From Enterobacteriaceae bacterium (GTDB lineage: Bacteria; Pseudomonadota; Gammaproteobacteria; Enterobacterales; Enterobacteriaceae), in assembly GCA_902363335.1 (NCBI GenBank), contig CABIZV010000002.1, positions 613,944 to 677,943 of the forward strand: a stretch of DNA of 64,000 nt. The letters run 5' to 3'. Position numbers and translations under genes: made by a program. Below, piece by piece: positions 7,908-16,042 of the stretch (positions are counted from its first letter, which is position 1; every line of letters starts with the position of its first letter). The notes below the pieces were generated by a model. The model searched no databases. It saw nothing but the letters and a program-made list of their open reading frames with translations, and was not told the origin of the DNA.

Positions 7908-8503
7908 TGCAGACCGCTGTACTGGAAAATGGTTTTGCCGTGACGGCAGGTGAAATTGTTGTATTTAATTACGACTATCAGACACGTGCTTACTTGTCTC
8001 AGTCAACCGAATATCTCCCTGTGGGTATCAGCATTCCGGCAAACGCCTGTACTGATAAGCCACTGACAGCAAAAAGCGGTTATGTCGTCTGCCGCAACAG
8101 TAAGCTGAACGGGTGGGAGTATCTGGTGGATCACCGCGGTGAAATCGTCTGGAACATTAAGACGGGTGCGGAAATTCAGATTTCCGTGCCGGGAGAATAT
8201 CCGGTTGATACGACGATATATCCACCCGCCACGCCATATGACAAGTGGAATGGTGAGCGCTGGGTAACGGATGAATCCGCGCAAAAGACCGCAGAAGTAG
8301 CGGCAGCAAACTCCAATAAAGCTGCGTTGTTGAAAAGTGCCAGTGAGCAAATCGAACCTCTGCAGGATGCGGTTGATCTGGATATGGCAACCGATGAGGA
8401 AAAGGCCCGTTTTAATGAGTGGCGCAAATACCGCGTGCTGCTGACTCGTGTGGATACCAGCACCGCTCCCGCCATTATCTGGCCTGAAGCACCAGCCACT
8501 TAA
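7907..8503 (+). CDS. G: P2 gpG-like tail fibre assembly chaperone
   Basis: A 198-residue protein of the Caudovirales tail fibre assembly family. The C-terminal half has the signature WPEAPAT preceded by NEWRKYRVLLTRVD, common to P2 G and lambda Tfa. Chaperones of this kind trimerise the distal fibre and are matched to it. It is translationally coupled to H and is followed by a terminator, closing the V-G operon. Confidence 0.9.
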   Translation: MQTAVLENGFAVTAGEIVVFNYDYQTRAYLSQSTEYLPVGISIPANACTDKPLTAKSGYVVCRNSKLNGWEYLVDHRGEIVWNIKTGAEIQISVPGEYPVDTTIYPPATPYDKWNGERWVTDESAQKTAEVAAANSNKAALLKSASEQIEPLQDAVDLDMATDEEKARFNEWRKYRVLLTRVDTSTAPAIIWPEAPAT

Positions 8504-8508
8504 TTCCT

Positions 8509-8532
8509 CCCCCGCCTCGTGCGGGGATTTTT
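8509..8532 (+). terminator. Rho-independent terminator after G
   Basis: A six-base-pair GC stem (CCCCGC with GCGGGG, loop CTCGT) is followed by ATTTTT six bases after the G stop. It would end the V-to-G transcript before the separate FI promoter. Confidence 0.85.
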
Positions 8533-8544
8533 CCATCCGTCCAT

Positions 8545-8562
8545 TGTGCCATTCTCCACACA
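8545..8562 (+). promoter_or_regulatory. Ogr-binding site of the FI late promoter
   Basis: TGT (8545-8547), 12 bases, then ACA (8560-8562) form the dyad of P2 late promoters. Its centre near 8553.5 predicts transcription starting near 8609 by the -55 rule, which leaves a leader of about 26 bases before the FI ATG at 8635. It sits between the G terminator and FI, where P2 has promoter PF. The Ogr activator itself is encoded at 15532-15747. Confidence 0.75.
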
Positions 8563-8634
8563 ACCCTCAACGCGTGCGCCGCGCGCGCAACCGCCAGAAC
8601 ATAGACGCACCCCTGTAAACCGGAGAAATGCCTA

Positions 8635-9807
8635 ATGTCTCAGGACTACCACCACGGGGTGCGCGTTGAGGAAATCAACGAGGGCACCCGCACCATTACC
8701 ACGGTGAGCACCGCCATTGTGGGAATGGTCTGTACCGGGGATGACGCCGACCCGTCAGTGTTCCCCCTCAATAAACCCGTCTTACTGACCGACGTACTGA
8801 CCGCCAGCGGCAAAGCAGGCGAGTCTGGCACCCTGGCCCGTTCACTGGATGCGATTGCCGACCAGGCCAAACCTGTCACCGTGGTGATTCGCGTGGCGCA
8901 GGGCGAAACCGAAGCGGAAACCACCACCAACATCATCGGCGGTGTGACGGCTGACGGCAAAAAAACGGGCATCAAGGCGCTGCTGTCGGCGCAGTCTCAG
9001 CTGGGCGTTAAGCCGCGCATTCTCGGCGTGCCGGGGCATGATACGCAGGCCGTTGCCACCGAATTGCTTGGCGTGGCGCAGAGCCTGCGCGGGTTCGCTT
9101 ACCTGTCGGCTTATGGCTGCAAAACGATGGAAGAAGCGATCACCTATCGTGAGAACTTTAGCCAGCGTGAAGGGATGTTGATCTGGCCTGACTTCATCAA
9201 TTTTGACACGGTGCTGCAGGCCGATGCCACGGCATTTGCCACAGCCCGCGCTCTTGGCCTGCGTGCCAAAATCGACGAACAGACCGGGTGGCACAAAACC
9301 CTGTCCAACGTCGGCGTGAACGGCGTCACCGGGCTGTCGGCGGATGTGTTCTGGGACCTGCAGGACCCGGCAACCGATGCGGGGCTGCTGAACCAGAACG
9401 ATATCACCACGCTTATCCGTAAAGATGGCTTCCGCTTCTGGGGTTCCCGTTGCCTGAGCGATGATCCGCTGTTCGCTTTTGAGAGCTACACCCGCACGGC
9501 GCAGGTGCTGGCTGACACCATGGCAGAGGCTCACATGTGGGCGGTGGACAAACCGCTTAACCCGTCACTGGCCCGCGACATTATCGAAGGTATCCGCGCC
9601 AAAATGCGCAGCCTGGTGAGTCAGGGTTATCTGATTGGCGGTGACTGCTGGCTGGATGAGTCCGTGAACGACAAGGACACGCTCAAGGCCGGGAAGTTGC
9701 TGATCGACTACGACTACACGCCAGTGCCACCACTGGAAAATCTGCTGTTACGCCAGCGCATCACAGACCAGTACCTGATGAACTTTGCCAGCCAGGTCAG
9801 CGCATAA
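8635..9807 (+). CDS. FI: P2 gpFI-like contractile tail sheath
   Basis: A 390-residue major sheath protein (P2 FI 396). The N-terminus (YHHGVRVEEINEGTRTI) and the mid-section LGVPGHDTQAVATELL are family signatures; the C-terminal sheath domain includes LKAGKLLIDYDYTPVPPLEN. It heads the FI-FII-E-T-U-D operon. A long open antisense frame here is a by-product of codon bias. Confidence 0.94.
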   Translation: MSQDYHHGVRVEEINEGTRTITTVSTAIVGMVCTGDDADPSVFPLNKPVLLTDVLTASGKAGESGTLARSLDAIADQAKPVTVVIRVAQGETEAETTTNIIGGVTADGKKTGIKALLSAQSQLGVKPRILGVPGHDTQAVATELLGVAQSLRGFAYLSAYGCKTMEEAITYRENFSQREGMLIWPDFINFDTVLQADATAFATARALGLRAKIDEQTGWHKTLSNVGVNGVTGLSADVFWDLQDPATDAGLLNQNDITTLIRKDGFRFWGSRCLSDDPLFAFESYTRTAQVLADTMAEAHMWAVDKPLNPSLARDIIEGIRAKMRSLVSQGYLIGGDCWLDESVNDKDTLKAGKLLIDYDYTPVPPLENLLLRQRITDQYLMNFASQVSA

Positions 9808-9816
9808 GGGGGCACC

Positions 9817-10335
9817 ATGGCTTTACCACGTAAGTTAAAACACCTGAACCTGTTCAACGACGGGAACAACTGGCAGGGGATCGTTGAGTCCCTGACCCTG
9901 CCGAAATTTACCCGCAAGTTTGAGAAGTATCGCGGCGGCGGCATGGCTGGCGCGGTGGATGTGGACATGGGGCTGGATGACAGCGCACTGGACACGGAGT
10001 TTTCCATCGGCGGGATGGAATCGCTGCTCTACAAGCAGCTGGCAAAAACCACTGCTGACGGAATCCAGCTGCGTTTCACGGGTTCTATTCAGCGTGATGA
10101 TACCGGGGAAGTGCAGGCTGTGGAGCTGGTTGTGCGCGGACGTCACAAAGAAATTGACGCAGGCGAGCTGAAAACCGGGGAGAGCAACACCACCAAAGTC
10201 AGCAGCACCAACAGCTACGCCAAACTGACCATTAACGGCGAAGTGCTGTATGAGGTCGACACGATCAACATGGTTGAGATCGTGGACGGCGTGGACCTGA
10301 TGGAAGCGCACCGCCGCGCCATCGGCCTGCAGTAA
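9817..10335 (+). CDS. FII: P2 gpFII-like tail tube protein
   Basis: A 172-residue protein, the same length as in P2. It starts MALPRKLKHLNLFNDGNNW, the family hallmark, and contains VELVVRGRHKEIDAGELK. It polymerises on the tape measure as the inner tail tube. It is separated from FI by a short gap with a GGGGG-type ribosome site. Confidence 0.95.
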   Translation: MALPRKLKHLNLFNDGNNWQGIVESLTLPKFTRKFEKYRGGGMAGAVDVDMGLDDSALDTEFSIGGMESLLYKQLAKTTADGIQLRFTGSIQRDDTGEVQAVELVVRGRHKEIDAGELKTGESNTTKVSSTNSYAKLTINGEVLYEVDTINMVEIVDGVDLMEAHRRAIGLQ

Positions 10336-10387
10336 CCCATAAGGGCGCGGACCTCCGCGCCCTGTTTCCCGATGTAAGGACAAGAGC

Positions 10388-10690
10388 ATGAGCGACAAAA
10401 CAAACGAAAAAACCGTGGTGCTGGATACGCCAATCCTGCGTGGCAAAAGCGAAATCAAAGAGGTGGTGCTGCGTAAACCCCAGTCCGGTGCGCTGCGTGG
10501 CACCCGCCTGCAGGCCATTATGGATATGGACGTGAGCGCGATGATGACCATTATCCCGCGCATTTCCAGCCCGACGCTGACCCCGCAGGAAATGGCGGAG
10601 CTGGACCCGGCAGACCTCACCGCAATGTCCGTGGAGGTGGTCACTTTTTTGTTGAAGAAGTCGGTGCTTGCCGATTTGCCGACAGCCTGA
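10388..10690 (+). CDS. E: P2 gpE-like tail assembly protein (unshifted product)
   Basis: A 100-residue product read without frameshift. Block LRGKSEIKEVVLRKPQSGAL is conserved in P2 E. In P2 and lambda, this short protein and its frameshifted extension are both tail assembly chaperones that bind the tape measure. The slippery heptamer sits 13 codons before the stop. Confidence 0.92.
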   Translation: MSDKTNEKTVVLDTPILRGKSEIKEVVLRKPQSGALRGTRLQAIMDMDVSAMMTIIPRISSPTLTPQEMAELDPADLTAMSVEVVTFLLKKSVLADLPTA

Positions 10691-10824
10691 CGGTTGATGA
10701 CCTGGTGGCAGATATTGCCACCATTTTTCACTGGCCGCCGTCCGTCACTGAGGTTATGCCGCTGACTGAGGTGCTGGAGTGGCGGCATAAAGCAATCCTG
10801 AGAAGCGGGGCCAGCGATGAGTGA
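10388..10824 (+). CDS. E': gpE+E' fusion made by -1 ribosomal frameshift
   Basis: T-TTT-TTG at 10645-10651 is a standard -1 slippery heptamer. Slipping there moves the ribosome into an open frame that runs on for 57 codons to a TGA at 10822-10824 and includes IFHWPPSVTEVMPLTEVLEW, the conserved E' sequence. The extended protein would be about 145 residues. Without the slip this conserved frame has no start of its own. The fusion overlaps the ATG of the tape measure gene, as in P2. Confidence 0.88.
10645..10651 (+). promoter_or_regulatory. -1 programmed frameshift slippery site
   Basis: The heptamer TTTTTTG lies in phase T-TTT-TTG relative to E. Both tRNAs can re-pair after slipping back one base. 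I did not establish a downstream pseudoknot. Confidence 0.88.
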
Positions 10825-13800
10825 TAACAACCTGCGCCTGCAGGTGGTACTGAATGCGGTTGATAAACTCACCCGCCCATTCCGAAATGCGCAGGCCAGC
10901 ACGAAAGAGCTGGCAGGTGCTATCCAGACGACCAGAAACAGCCTCAAAGAGCTGAACAAGCAAGCCGGGCGTATTGATGAGTTTCGCAAGTCCCGATCTC
11001 AGCTCGCCATCACGGCGAACAACCTCAAATTAGCCCGAGAAGAAGCCGCGAAGCTTGCCACTCAATTTACCGCCACTAATCGCCCAACTGCTGCCCAAGC
11101 GAAACTTTTTGCGCAGGCAAAAACACGGGTTCAGGCGCTGCAGCAAAGCTATAACGGCCTCCTGGGTTCGGTGCAGCGCCAGCGTCAGGCGCTCAAAGAT
11201 TCCGGCATTGATACGAAAAAACTGAGCGGTGCGCAGCGGGAACTGCGGCAGAACGCAGACGAAACCCGGCAGGCTCTGGACAGACAACAGAAATCACTGA
11301 AACGCCTGGGTGAGCAACAGGCACGCATGAACGCTGCACGGGCGGAGTATTCCCGCCGTCTGGAAGTGCGTGATCGTGTTGCCGGAGCAGGGGCGACCAC
11401 CACCGCTGCCGGGCTTGCAATGGGTGCGCCGGTAATGGCGGCGGTGAAAAGCTACGCCAGCATGGAAGATGCCATGAAGGGGGTGGCTAAACAGGTCAAC
11501 GGCCTGCGGGATGACAACGGCAACCGCACCGCCCGTTTTTATGAAATGCAGGACGCCATCAAGGCCGCCAGTGAACAGTTGCCGATGGCAAATGGCGCAG
11601 TGGACTTTGCCGCCCTGGTTGAGGGTGGCGCACGCATGAACGTGGCAAACCCGAATGACTCCTGGGCTGACCAGAAGCGTGACTTGCTGGCCTTTGCCGC
11701 TACGGCGGCGAAAGCCTCCACGGCGTTTGAGCTTCCGGCGGATGAGCTTTCCGAAAGTCTGGGGAAAATTGCCCAGCTATACAAAGTCCCGACCCGCAAC
11801 ATCGAGCAGCTGGGCGATGCGCTGAACTACCTGGACGATAACGCCATGTCAAAAGGCGGGGACATTATCGATGTCCTGCAGCGCATAGGCGGCGTGGCGG
11901 ACCGTCTGGATTACCGCAAGGCTGCCGCGCTAGGTTCCACGTTCCTGTCCCTCGGCACTGCGCCGGAAGTTGCCGCCAGTGCGGCAAATGCCATGGTGCG
12001 TGAGCTGTCCATTGCCACCATGCAGAGTAAAAGCTTTTTTGCAGGTATGGATCTGCTGAAACTGAACCCCGCGCAGATTGAAAAAGAGATGACCCAGGAT
12101 GCGATGGGCACCATTCAGCGCGTGCTGGAGAAGGTAAACAACCTGCCGAAAGACAAGCGCCTGGGCGCGATGACACTGATTTTTGGCAAGGAGTTTGGTG
12201 ATGATGCGGCGAAGCTGGCAAACAACCTGCCGGAGCTGCAGCGCCAGCTCAAACTCACGTCAGGCGGTGATGCCAGTGGCTCCATGCAGAAAGAGTCTGA
12301 CATTAACAAAGACTCTCTGTCCTCGCAGTGGTTGCTGGTTAAGACCGGGGCACAGAACACGTTCAGCAGCCTGGGTGAAACCCTGCGCCAGCCACTGATG
12401 GATATCATGGATGTAGTGAAGAGAGTCACTGGCGCGTTACGCCGCTGGGTGGAGCAAAATCCGCAGTTAGTGGGCACGCTGATGAAGGTGGCAGCCGCCG
12501 TTGCTGTAATCACAGTGGTACTGGGAACCCTGGCAATTACCGTTGCAGCGGTGCTGGGGCCGCTGGCGATTTTGCGGTTTGGCCTGAGTGTCATGGGCAT
12601 TAAAACGTTGCCAACCCTGACAGCGGCATTGTCCCGTTCCGGCAGTGCATTGTCGTGGCTGGCAGGTGCGCCTCTTTCTCTGCTGCGTCGTGGCATGGCC
12701 TCGTCAGGTGGCAGTGCTGGCTTACTGGCTGGGCCACTGAATGCACTGCGGCGCTCTGCCGGGCTGGCAGGAAATGCCCTGAAAGCGATAGCTGGCGCAC
12801 CGCTGGCAATCTTTCGCGCCGGAATGGCAGGGTTGCGCGGGCTTCTGGGCCTGGTGATGAATCCGCTGGCACTGCTGCGCAGCAGCCTGGGGGCAGTGGG
12901 TGGGGTGTTGCGTTTTCTGGTATCCGGTCCGCTGGCTGTCCTGCGCATGGCGTTGTATGGCCTTTCTGGATTGTTGGGTGCCTTGCTCAGTCCGATAGGG
13001 CTGGTTGTGGCGGCTCTGGCAGGTGTGGCGCTGGTTATCTGGAAATACTGGCAGCCCATCGGTGCATTTTTAGGGGGCGTCGTTGAAGGATTTAAAGCTG
13101 CCGCAGCCCCAATCAGCGCAGCGTTCGATCCGTTAAAACCCGTGTTTCAGTGGATAGGTGACAAAGTGCAGGCGCTGTGGGGATGGTTCACCGATCTGTT
13201 GGCTCCGATTAAATCGACTTCTGCGGAGTTGAGCAGCGCAGCAGCGATGGGGCGCGTCTTTGGTGAAGCACTGGCGGAAGGGCTGAACATGGTGATGCAC
13301 CCGCTTGAGTCGCTTAAATCGGGGGTGTCCTGGCTGCTGGAAAAACTCGGCATTGTCAGCAAAGAGGCTGCCAAAGCCCGTCTGCCTGATCAGGTTGTTC
13401 GCCAGCAACCCGCCACGGTGAACAATGACGGCAAAGTGATGTTACCGCCGGGCGGATTCCCGTCCATGGGCTTTGCCGGAATGTATGACAGCGGCGGTGA
13501 TATTCCTCGCGGTCAGTTTGGCATTGTCGGGGAGAACGGCCCGGAAATCGTCAACGGTCCGGCAAATGTGACCAGCCGCAGACGCACTGCCGCGCTGGCT
13601 TCCGTTGTTGCCGGGATGATGGGCACGGCAGCGGTGCCTGCAGAGGCGGTGCCACTTCACCCGATGAGTCTGCCCGCCGCTACGTATCGTGCGCCGTCGG
13701 AAAAACCTGCCAGCCAGCCATCGGTTGTGCGTTATGAAATTAACGCGCCAATCCATATCGTCGCCCAGCCCGGACAAAATGCGCAGGACATTGCCCGCGA

Positions 13801-13888
13801 AGTGGCAAGACAGCTTGATGAGCGTGAGCGCCGGGCCAGAGCGAAAGCCCGCAGTAATTTCAGTGATCAAGGGGGATACGATTCATGA
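10817..13888 (+). CDS. T: P2 gpT-like tape measure protein
   Basis: A 1023-residue protein, about 200 longer than P2 gpT (815). The N-terminal 200 residues are charged coiled coil (TKELAGAIQTTRNSLKELNK and following). Residues about 200-490 form the TP901-type core, including AALGSTFLSLGTAPEVAASA. Hydrophobic segments start near 555. Residues about 610-735 are a tandem array of hydrophobic units, each with a Pro-Leu-x-x-Leu/Phe-Arg core. Near the end comes the typical GMYDSGGDIPRGQFGIVGE motif. The length of this protein sets the tail length. It overlaps E' at the start and U at the end. Confidence 0.93.
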   Translation: MSDNNLRLQVVLNAVDKLTRPFRNAQASTKELAGAIQTTRNSLKELNKQAGRIDEFRKSRSQLAITANNLKLAREEAAKLATQFTATNRPTAAQAKLFAQAKTRVQALQQSYNGLLGSVQRQRQALKDSGIDTKKLSGAQRELRQNADETRQALDRQQKSLKRLGEQQARMNAARAEYSRRLEVRDRVAGAGATTTAAGLAMGAPVMAAVKSYASMEDAMKGVAKQVNGLRDDNGNRTARFYEMQDAIKAASEQLPMANGAVDFAALVEGGARMNVANPNDSWADQKRDLLAFAATAAKASTAFELPADELSESLGKIAQLYKVPTRNIEQLGDALNYLDDNAMSKGGDIIDVLQRIGGVADRLDYRKAAALGSTFLSLGTAPEVAASAANAMVRELSIATMQSKSFFAGMDLLKLNPAQIEKEMTQDAMGTIQRVLEKVNNLPKDKRLGAMTLIFGKEFGDDAAKLANNLPELQRQLKLTSGGDASGSMQKESDINKDSLSSQWLLVKTGAQNTFSSLGETLRQPLMDIMDVVKRVTGALRRWVEQNPQLVGTLMKVAAAVAVITVVLGTLAITVAAVLGPLAILRFGLSVMGIKTLPTLTAALSRSGSALSWLAGAPLSLLRRGMASSGGSAGLLAGPLNALRRSAGLAGNALKAIAGAPLAIFRAGMAGLRGLLGLVMNPLALLRSSLGAVGGVLRFLVSGPLAVLRMALYGLSGLLGALLSPIGLVVAALAGVALVIWKYWQPIGAFLGGVVEGFKAAAAPISAAFDPLKPVFQWIGDKVQALWGWFTDLLAPIKSTSAELSSAAAMGRVFGEALAEGLNMVMHPLESLKSGVSWLLEKLGIVSKEAAKARLPDQVVRQQPATVNNDGKVMLPPGGFPSMGFAGMYDSGGDIPRGQFGIVGENGPEIVNGPANVTSRRRTAALASVVAGMMGTAAVPAEAVPLHPMSLPAATYRAPSEKPASQPSVVRYEINAPIHIVAQPGQNAQDIAREVARQLDERERRARAKARSNFSDQGGYDS

Positions 13889-14370
13889 TGATGGTGCTGG
13901 GTTTATACGTGTTTCAGCTGCGCACGGTGCCTTATCAGGAGCTGCAGTATCAGCGCAGCTGGCGACACGCGACCAACAGCCGGGTGAGCCGCCGTCCGTC
14001 CACGCAATTTCTTGGCCCGGATAATGATTCTCTGACGCTTTCCGGTGTGCTGCTGCCTGAAATCACAGGCGGCAGGTTGTCACTTCTGGCACTGGAACAG
14101 ATGGCGGAGCTGGGTAAGTCATGGCCCCTGATTGAGGGCAGCGGCACCATTTATGGCATGTTTGTGATTGAGAGTCTGAGCCAGACCAAAACGGAGTTTT
14201 TCGCCGGAGGGGAAGCCAGGCGGATTGAGTTTACGCTGACGCTCAAACGGGCGGATGAGTCACTGTCTGATATGTTCGGCAGCCTCAGCGACCAGTTGAG
14301 CAACCTGCAGGACTCCGCTGCTGGCGCGATTGGTAACATCACAAACACCGTGGGAGGGCTACTGCAATGA
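13885..14370 (+). CDS. U: P2 gpU-like tail terminator protein
   Basis: A 161-residue protein (P2 159). N-terminus MMMVLGLYVFQLRTVPYQEL and the block SLTLSGVLLPEITGG are the P2 U signature. It is thought to act at the tail end or in baseplate assembly. ATGA overlaps join it to T upstream and D downstream. Confidence 0.92.
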   Translation: MMMVLGLYVFQLRTVPYQELQYQRSWRHATNSRVSRRPSTQFLGPDNDSLTLSGVLLPEITGGRLSLLALEQMAELGKSWPLIEGSGTIYGMFVIESLSQTKTEFFAGGEARRIEFTLTLKRADESLSDMFGSLSDQLSNLQDSAAGAIGNITNTVGGLLQ

Positions 14371-15464
14371 ATGTCAGTTCTGACCTTCTCGACCTCAACA
14401 GCAAAACGCCCGCGTTCAGTATCGTGATTGAAGGTAAGAACGCGACGGAGGTGCTGGACAAGCGTCTGATGAGCCTGACCCTGACGGATAACCGGGGCTT
14501 TGAAGCGGACCAGCTCGATCTGGAACTGGATGATGCAGACGGGCAGATTGTTCTGCCCCGACGTGGTGCAATTATCACCCTGGCGCTGGGCTGGAAAGGT
14601 CAGCCCCTTTTTCCAAAGGGCAGTTTCACGGTGGACGAAATTGAACATACAGGCGCGCCGGACAGGCTGACTATCCGTGCCCGCAGCGCCGACTTCCGGG
14701 AAACCCTGAACACGCGCCGGGAGAAGTCCTGGCACCAGACAACGGTGGGTGACGTGGTGAAAGATATTGCTGCCCGCCACAACCTGACAATGGCGCTGGG
14801 CAAAGACCTGACCAGCAAACCGCTGGATCACCTGGACCAGACCAACGAAAGCGACGCGAGTTTCCTGATGAAACTGGCCCGGCAGTATGGTGCCATCGCA
14901 TCCGTCAAAGACGGTCATCTGCTGTTTATCCGCCAGGGACAGGGCAGAACTGCCAGCGGAAAGCCGCTGCCGGTAATCACCCTTACCCGCAGCGCCGGAG
15001 ACAGCCACCGTTTTAGCCTGGCAGACCGGGGAGCTTATACAGGTGTGATTGCCAGCTGGTTACACACGCGGGAGCCTGCGAAGAAAGAAACCACTGGCGT
15101 TAAGCGTCGGAAGAAAACCGCGACAGCAAAAGAGCCAGAAGCAAAGCAGGGAGATTACCTGGTCGGGACGGATGAAAACGTGCTGGTCCTGAGCCGGACC
15201 TATGCCAACCGGGCCAATGCTGAACGGGCCGCGAAAATGCAGTGGGAGCGCCTGCAGCGTGGTGTGGCGTCCTTCTCGCTGCAGCTGGCAGAAGGGCGGC
15301 CTGATCTCTACACGGAAATGCCCGTGAAGGTCAGCGGCTTCAAACAGCCGATTGATGAAGCGGAATGGACGATCACCACGCTCACGCATACGGTCAGTGC
15401 TGACAGTGGTTTTACAACCAGCATTGAGTTTGAGGTGAAAATAGACGATCTCGAAATGGAATGA
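14367..15464 (+). CDS. D: P2 gpD-like baseplate hub
   Basis: A 365-residue phage late control D family protein (P2 387). Typical elements are LTLTDNRGFEADQLDLELDD near residues 31-52, the LNTRREKSWHQTTVGDVVKD segment, and the Lys-rich linker RRKKTATAKEPEAK near 250. It forms the hub under the spike. Final gene of the FI operon; ogr follows after 67 bases. Confidence 0.93.
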   Translation: MNVSSDLLDLNSKTPAFSIVIEGKNATEVLDKRLMSLTLTDNRGFEADQLDLELDDADGQIVLPRRGAIITLALGWKGQPLFPKGSFTVDEIEHTGAPDRLTIRARSADFRETLNTRREKSWHQTTVGDVVKDIAARHNLTMALGKDLTSKPLDHLDQTNESDASFLMKLARQYGAIASVKDGHLLFIRQGQGRTASGKPLPVITLTRSAGDSHRFSLADRGAYTGVIASWLHTREPAKKETTGVKRRKKTATAKEPEAKQGDYLVGTDENVLVLSRTYANRANAERAAKMQWERLQRGVASFSLQLAEGRPDLYTEMPVKVSGFKQPIDEAEWTITTLTHTVSADSGFTTSIEFEVKIDDLEME

Positions 15465-15474
15465 TTAGTTCCAA

Positions 15475-15506
15475 ATTGCGAACAATGATGTATCATTATT
15501 GCGAAC
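15475..15506. repeat. Repeat-palindrome-repeat element upstream of ogr, possible operator
   Basis: Two identical nonamers ATTGCGAAC (15475-15483 and 15498-15506) flank, with no spare base, the palindrome AATGATGTATCATT (15484-15497). The element lies between the D stop and the ogr start. TATCAT within it could serve as a -10 box. The geometry suggests a binding site for a dimeric regulator acting on ogr; the protein is unknown. Confidence 0.55.
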
Positions 15507-15531
15507 TGGTTAATAATGAGGGCTGACGAAA

Positions 15532-15747
15532 ATGATGAATTGTCCTATGTGCGGACAGGCTGCACATACCCGAAGCAGCTTCCAGGTTTCCAACGAAACC
15601 AAAGAGCGTTACAACCAGTGCACTAACATCGAGTGCGGGCATACGTTCGTAACGCATGAAACTTTTGTGCGTTCTGTGTGCCGTCCGCAAAAAATTAGCG
15701 CCGCGCCACCTCATCCCAAAGGTATGCAGGAGCAATTTGCTTACTGA
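15532..15747 (+). CDS. ogr: Ogr/Delta-type zinc-finger late transcription activator
   Basis: A 71-residue protein (P2 Ogr 72). The zinc ligands are visible as CPMC near the N-terminus and C-x4-C in QCTNIECGHTF, and the central TKERYNQC is nearly invariant in the family. Ogr binds TGT-N12-ACA dyads and contacts RNA polymerase alpha to switch on late genes. Two ATG codons are adjacent (15532 and 15535). It is the last gene of the prophage on this side, as in P2. Confidence 0.94.
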   Translation: MMNCPMCGQAAHTRSSFQVSNETKERYNQCTNIECGHTFVTHETFVRSVCRPQKISAAPPHPKGMQEQFAY

Positions 15748-15753
15748 ATCTGA

Positions 15754-15774
15754 CCCGCCGCTGGCGGGTTTTTT
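15754..15774 (+). terminator. Rho-independent terminator after ogr
   Basis: CCCGCC and GGCGGG form a stem with loop GCT, followed by six T. It lies seven bases after the ogr stop and closes the prophage transcripts before host DNA. Confidence 0.88.
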
Positions 15775-15869
15775 AATGGCTGTTGCCGCCATGGCTAAAC
15801 GGCTGTCGCCATTTTGTCGCCACTGGCGTCAAAGGTATGTTCTAACTGGTTGATTATAAAGGCCACGAA

Positions 15870-15960
15870 TTTCAGGCAACAAAAAACCCATCAACCTTGA
15901 ACCAAAGATGGCGGGGTTGATGGGCTCCACAAAATGGGGACATCAAAGAAAAGCAGTGGC
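15870..15960. other. Prophage right end (attR region) at the 3' end of rybB
   Basis: P2-like prophages end just after ogr. Here the ogr terminator is followed by about 105 bases without a gene and then by the 3' end of rybB. The crossover core therefore probably overlaps or abuts the rybB terminator. The exact core cannot be set, since the left junction is outside the window. The interval 15775-15880 contains short GTCGCCA-type repeats but no gene. Confidence 0.5.
15881..15960 (-). ncRNA. rybB: RybB small RNA
   Basis: Read on the minus strand, the RNA starts GCCACTGCTTTTCTTTGATG and ends in a stem of CCCATCAACC with GGTTGATGGG followed by T6. This matches RybB of E. coli and Salmonella as I know it, including the 5' seed. 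RybB is an Hfq-dependent RNA made under sigma-E control that represses many outer-membrane porin mRNAs. The terminator loop differs slightly from the E. coli sequence. The gene lies beside ybjL, its K-12 location, and is intact from promoter to terminator although a prophage abuts its 3' end. Confidence 0.93.
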
Positions 15961-15965
15961 ACTAA

Positions 15966-15993
15966 TTAAGACTCGCGCTTGCTGGAAAAGTTC
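15966..15993 (-). promoter_or_regulatory. Sigma-E type promoter of rybB
   Basis: On the minus strand GAACTT (15993-15988) and TCTTAA (15971-15966) are separated by 16 bases and lie directly upstream of the RybB 5' end at 15960. This agrees with the sigma-E pattern GAACTT and TCNNA and with the known sigma-E control of rybB. Confidence 0.8.
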
Positions 15994-16042
15994 GGCGTTG
16001 CGCAAAAATAATTTTCTTTTCTTTGTTTCCCTCAAAACGGCG

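Noticed and set aside
9835..10989. Minus-strand open frame of 384 codons
   Set aside because: It lies fully antisense to FII, E/E' and the start of T, all well supported. It reflects codon bias of the sense genes and shows no domain.
12115..13059. Minus-strand open frame of 314 codons in the tape measure gene
   Set aside because: Antisense to the repeat-containing part of T, with no independent signals.
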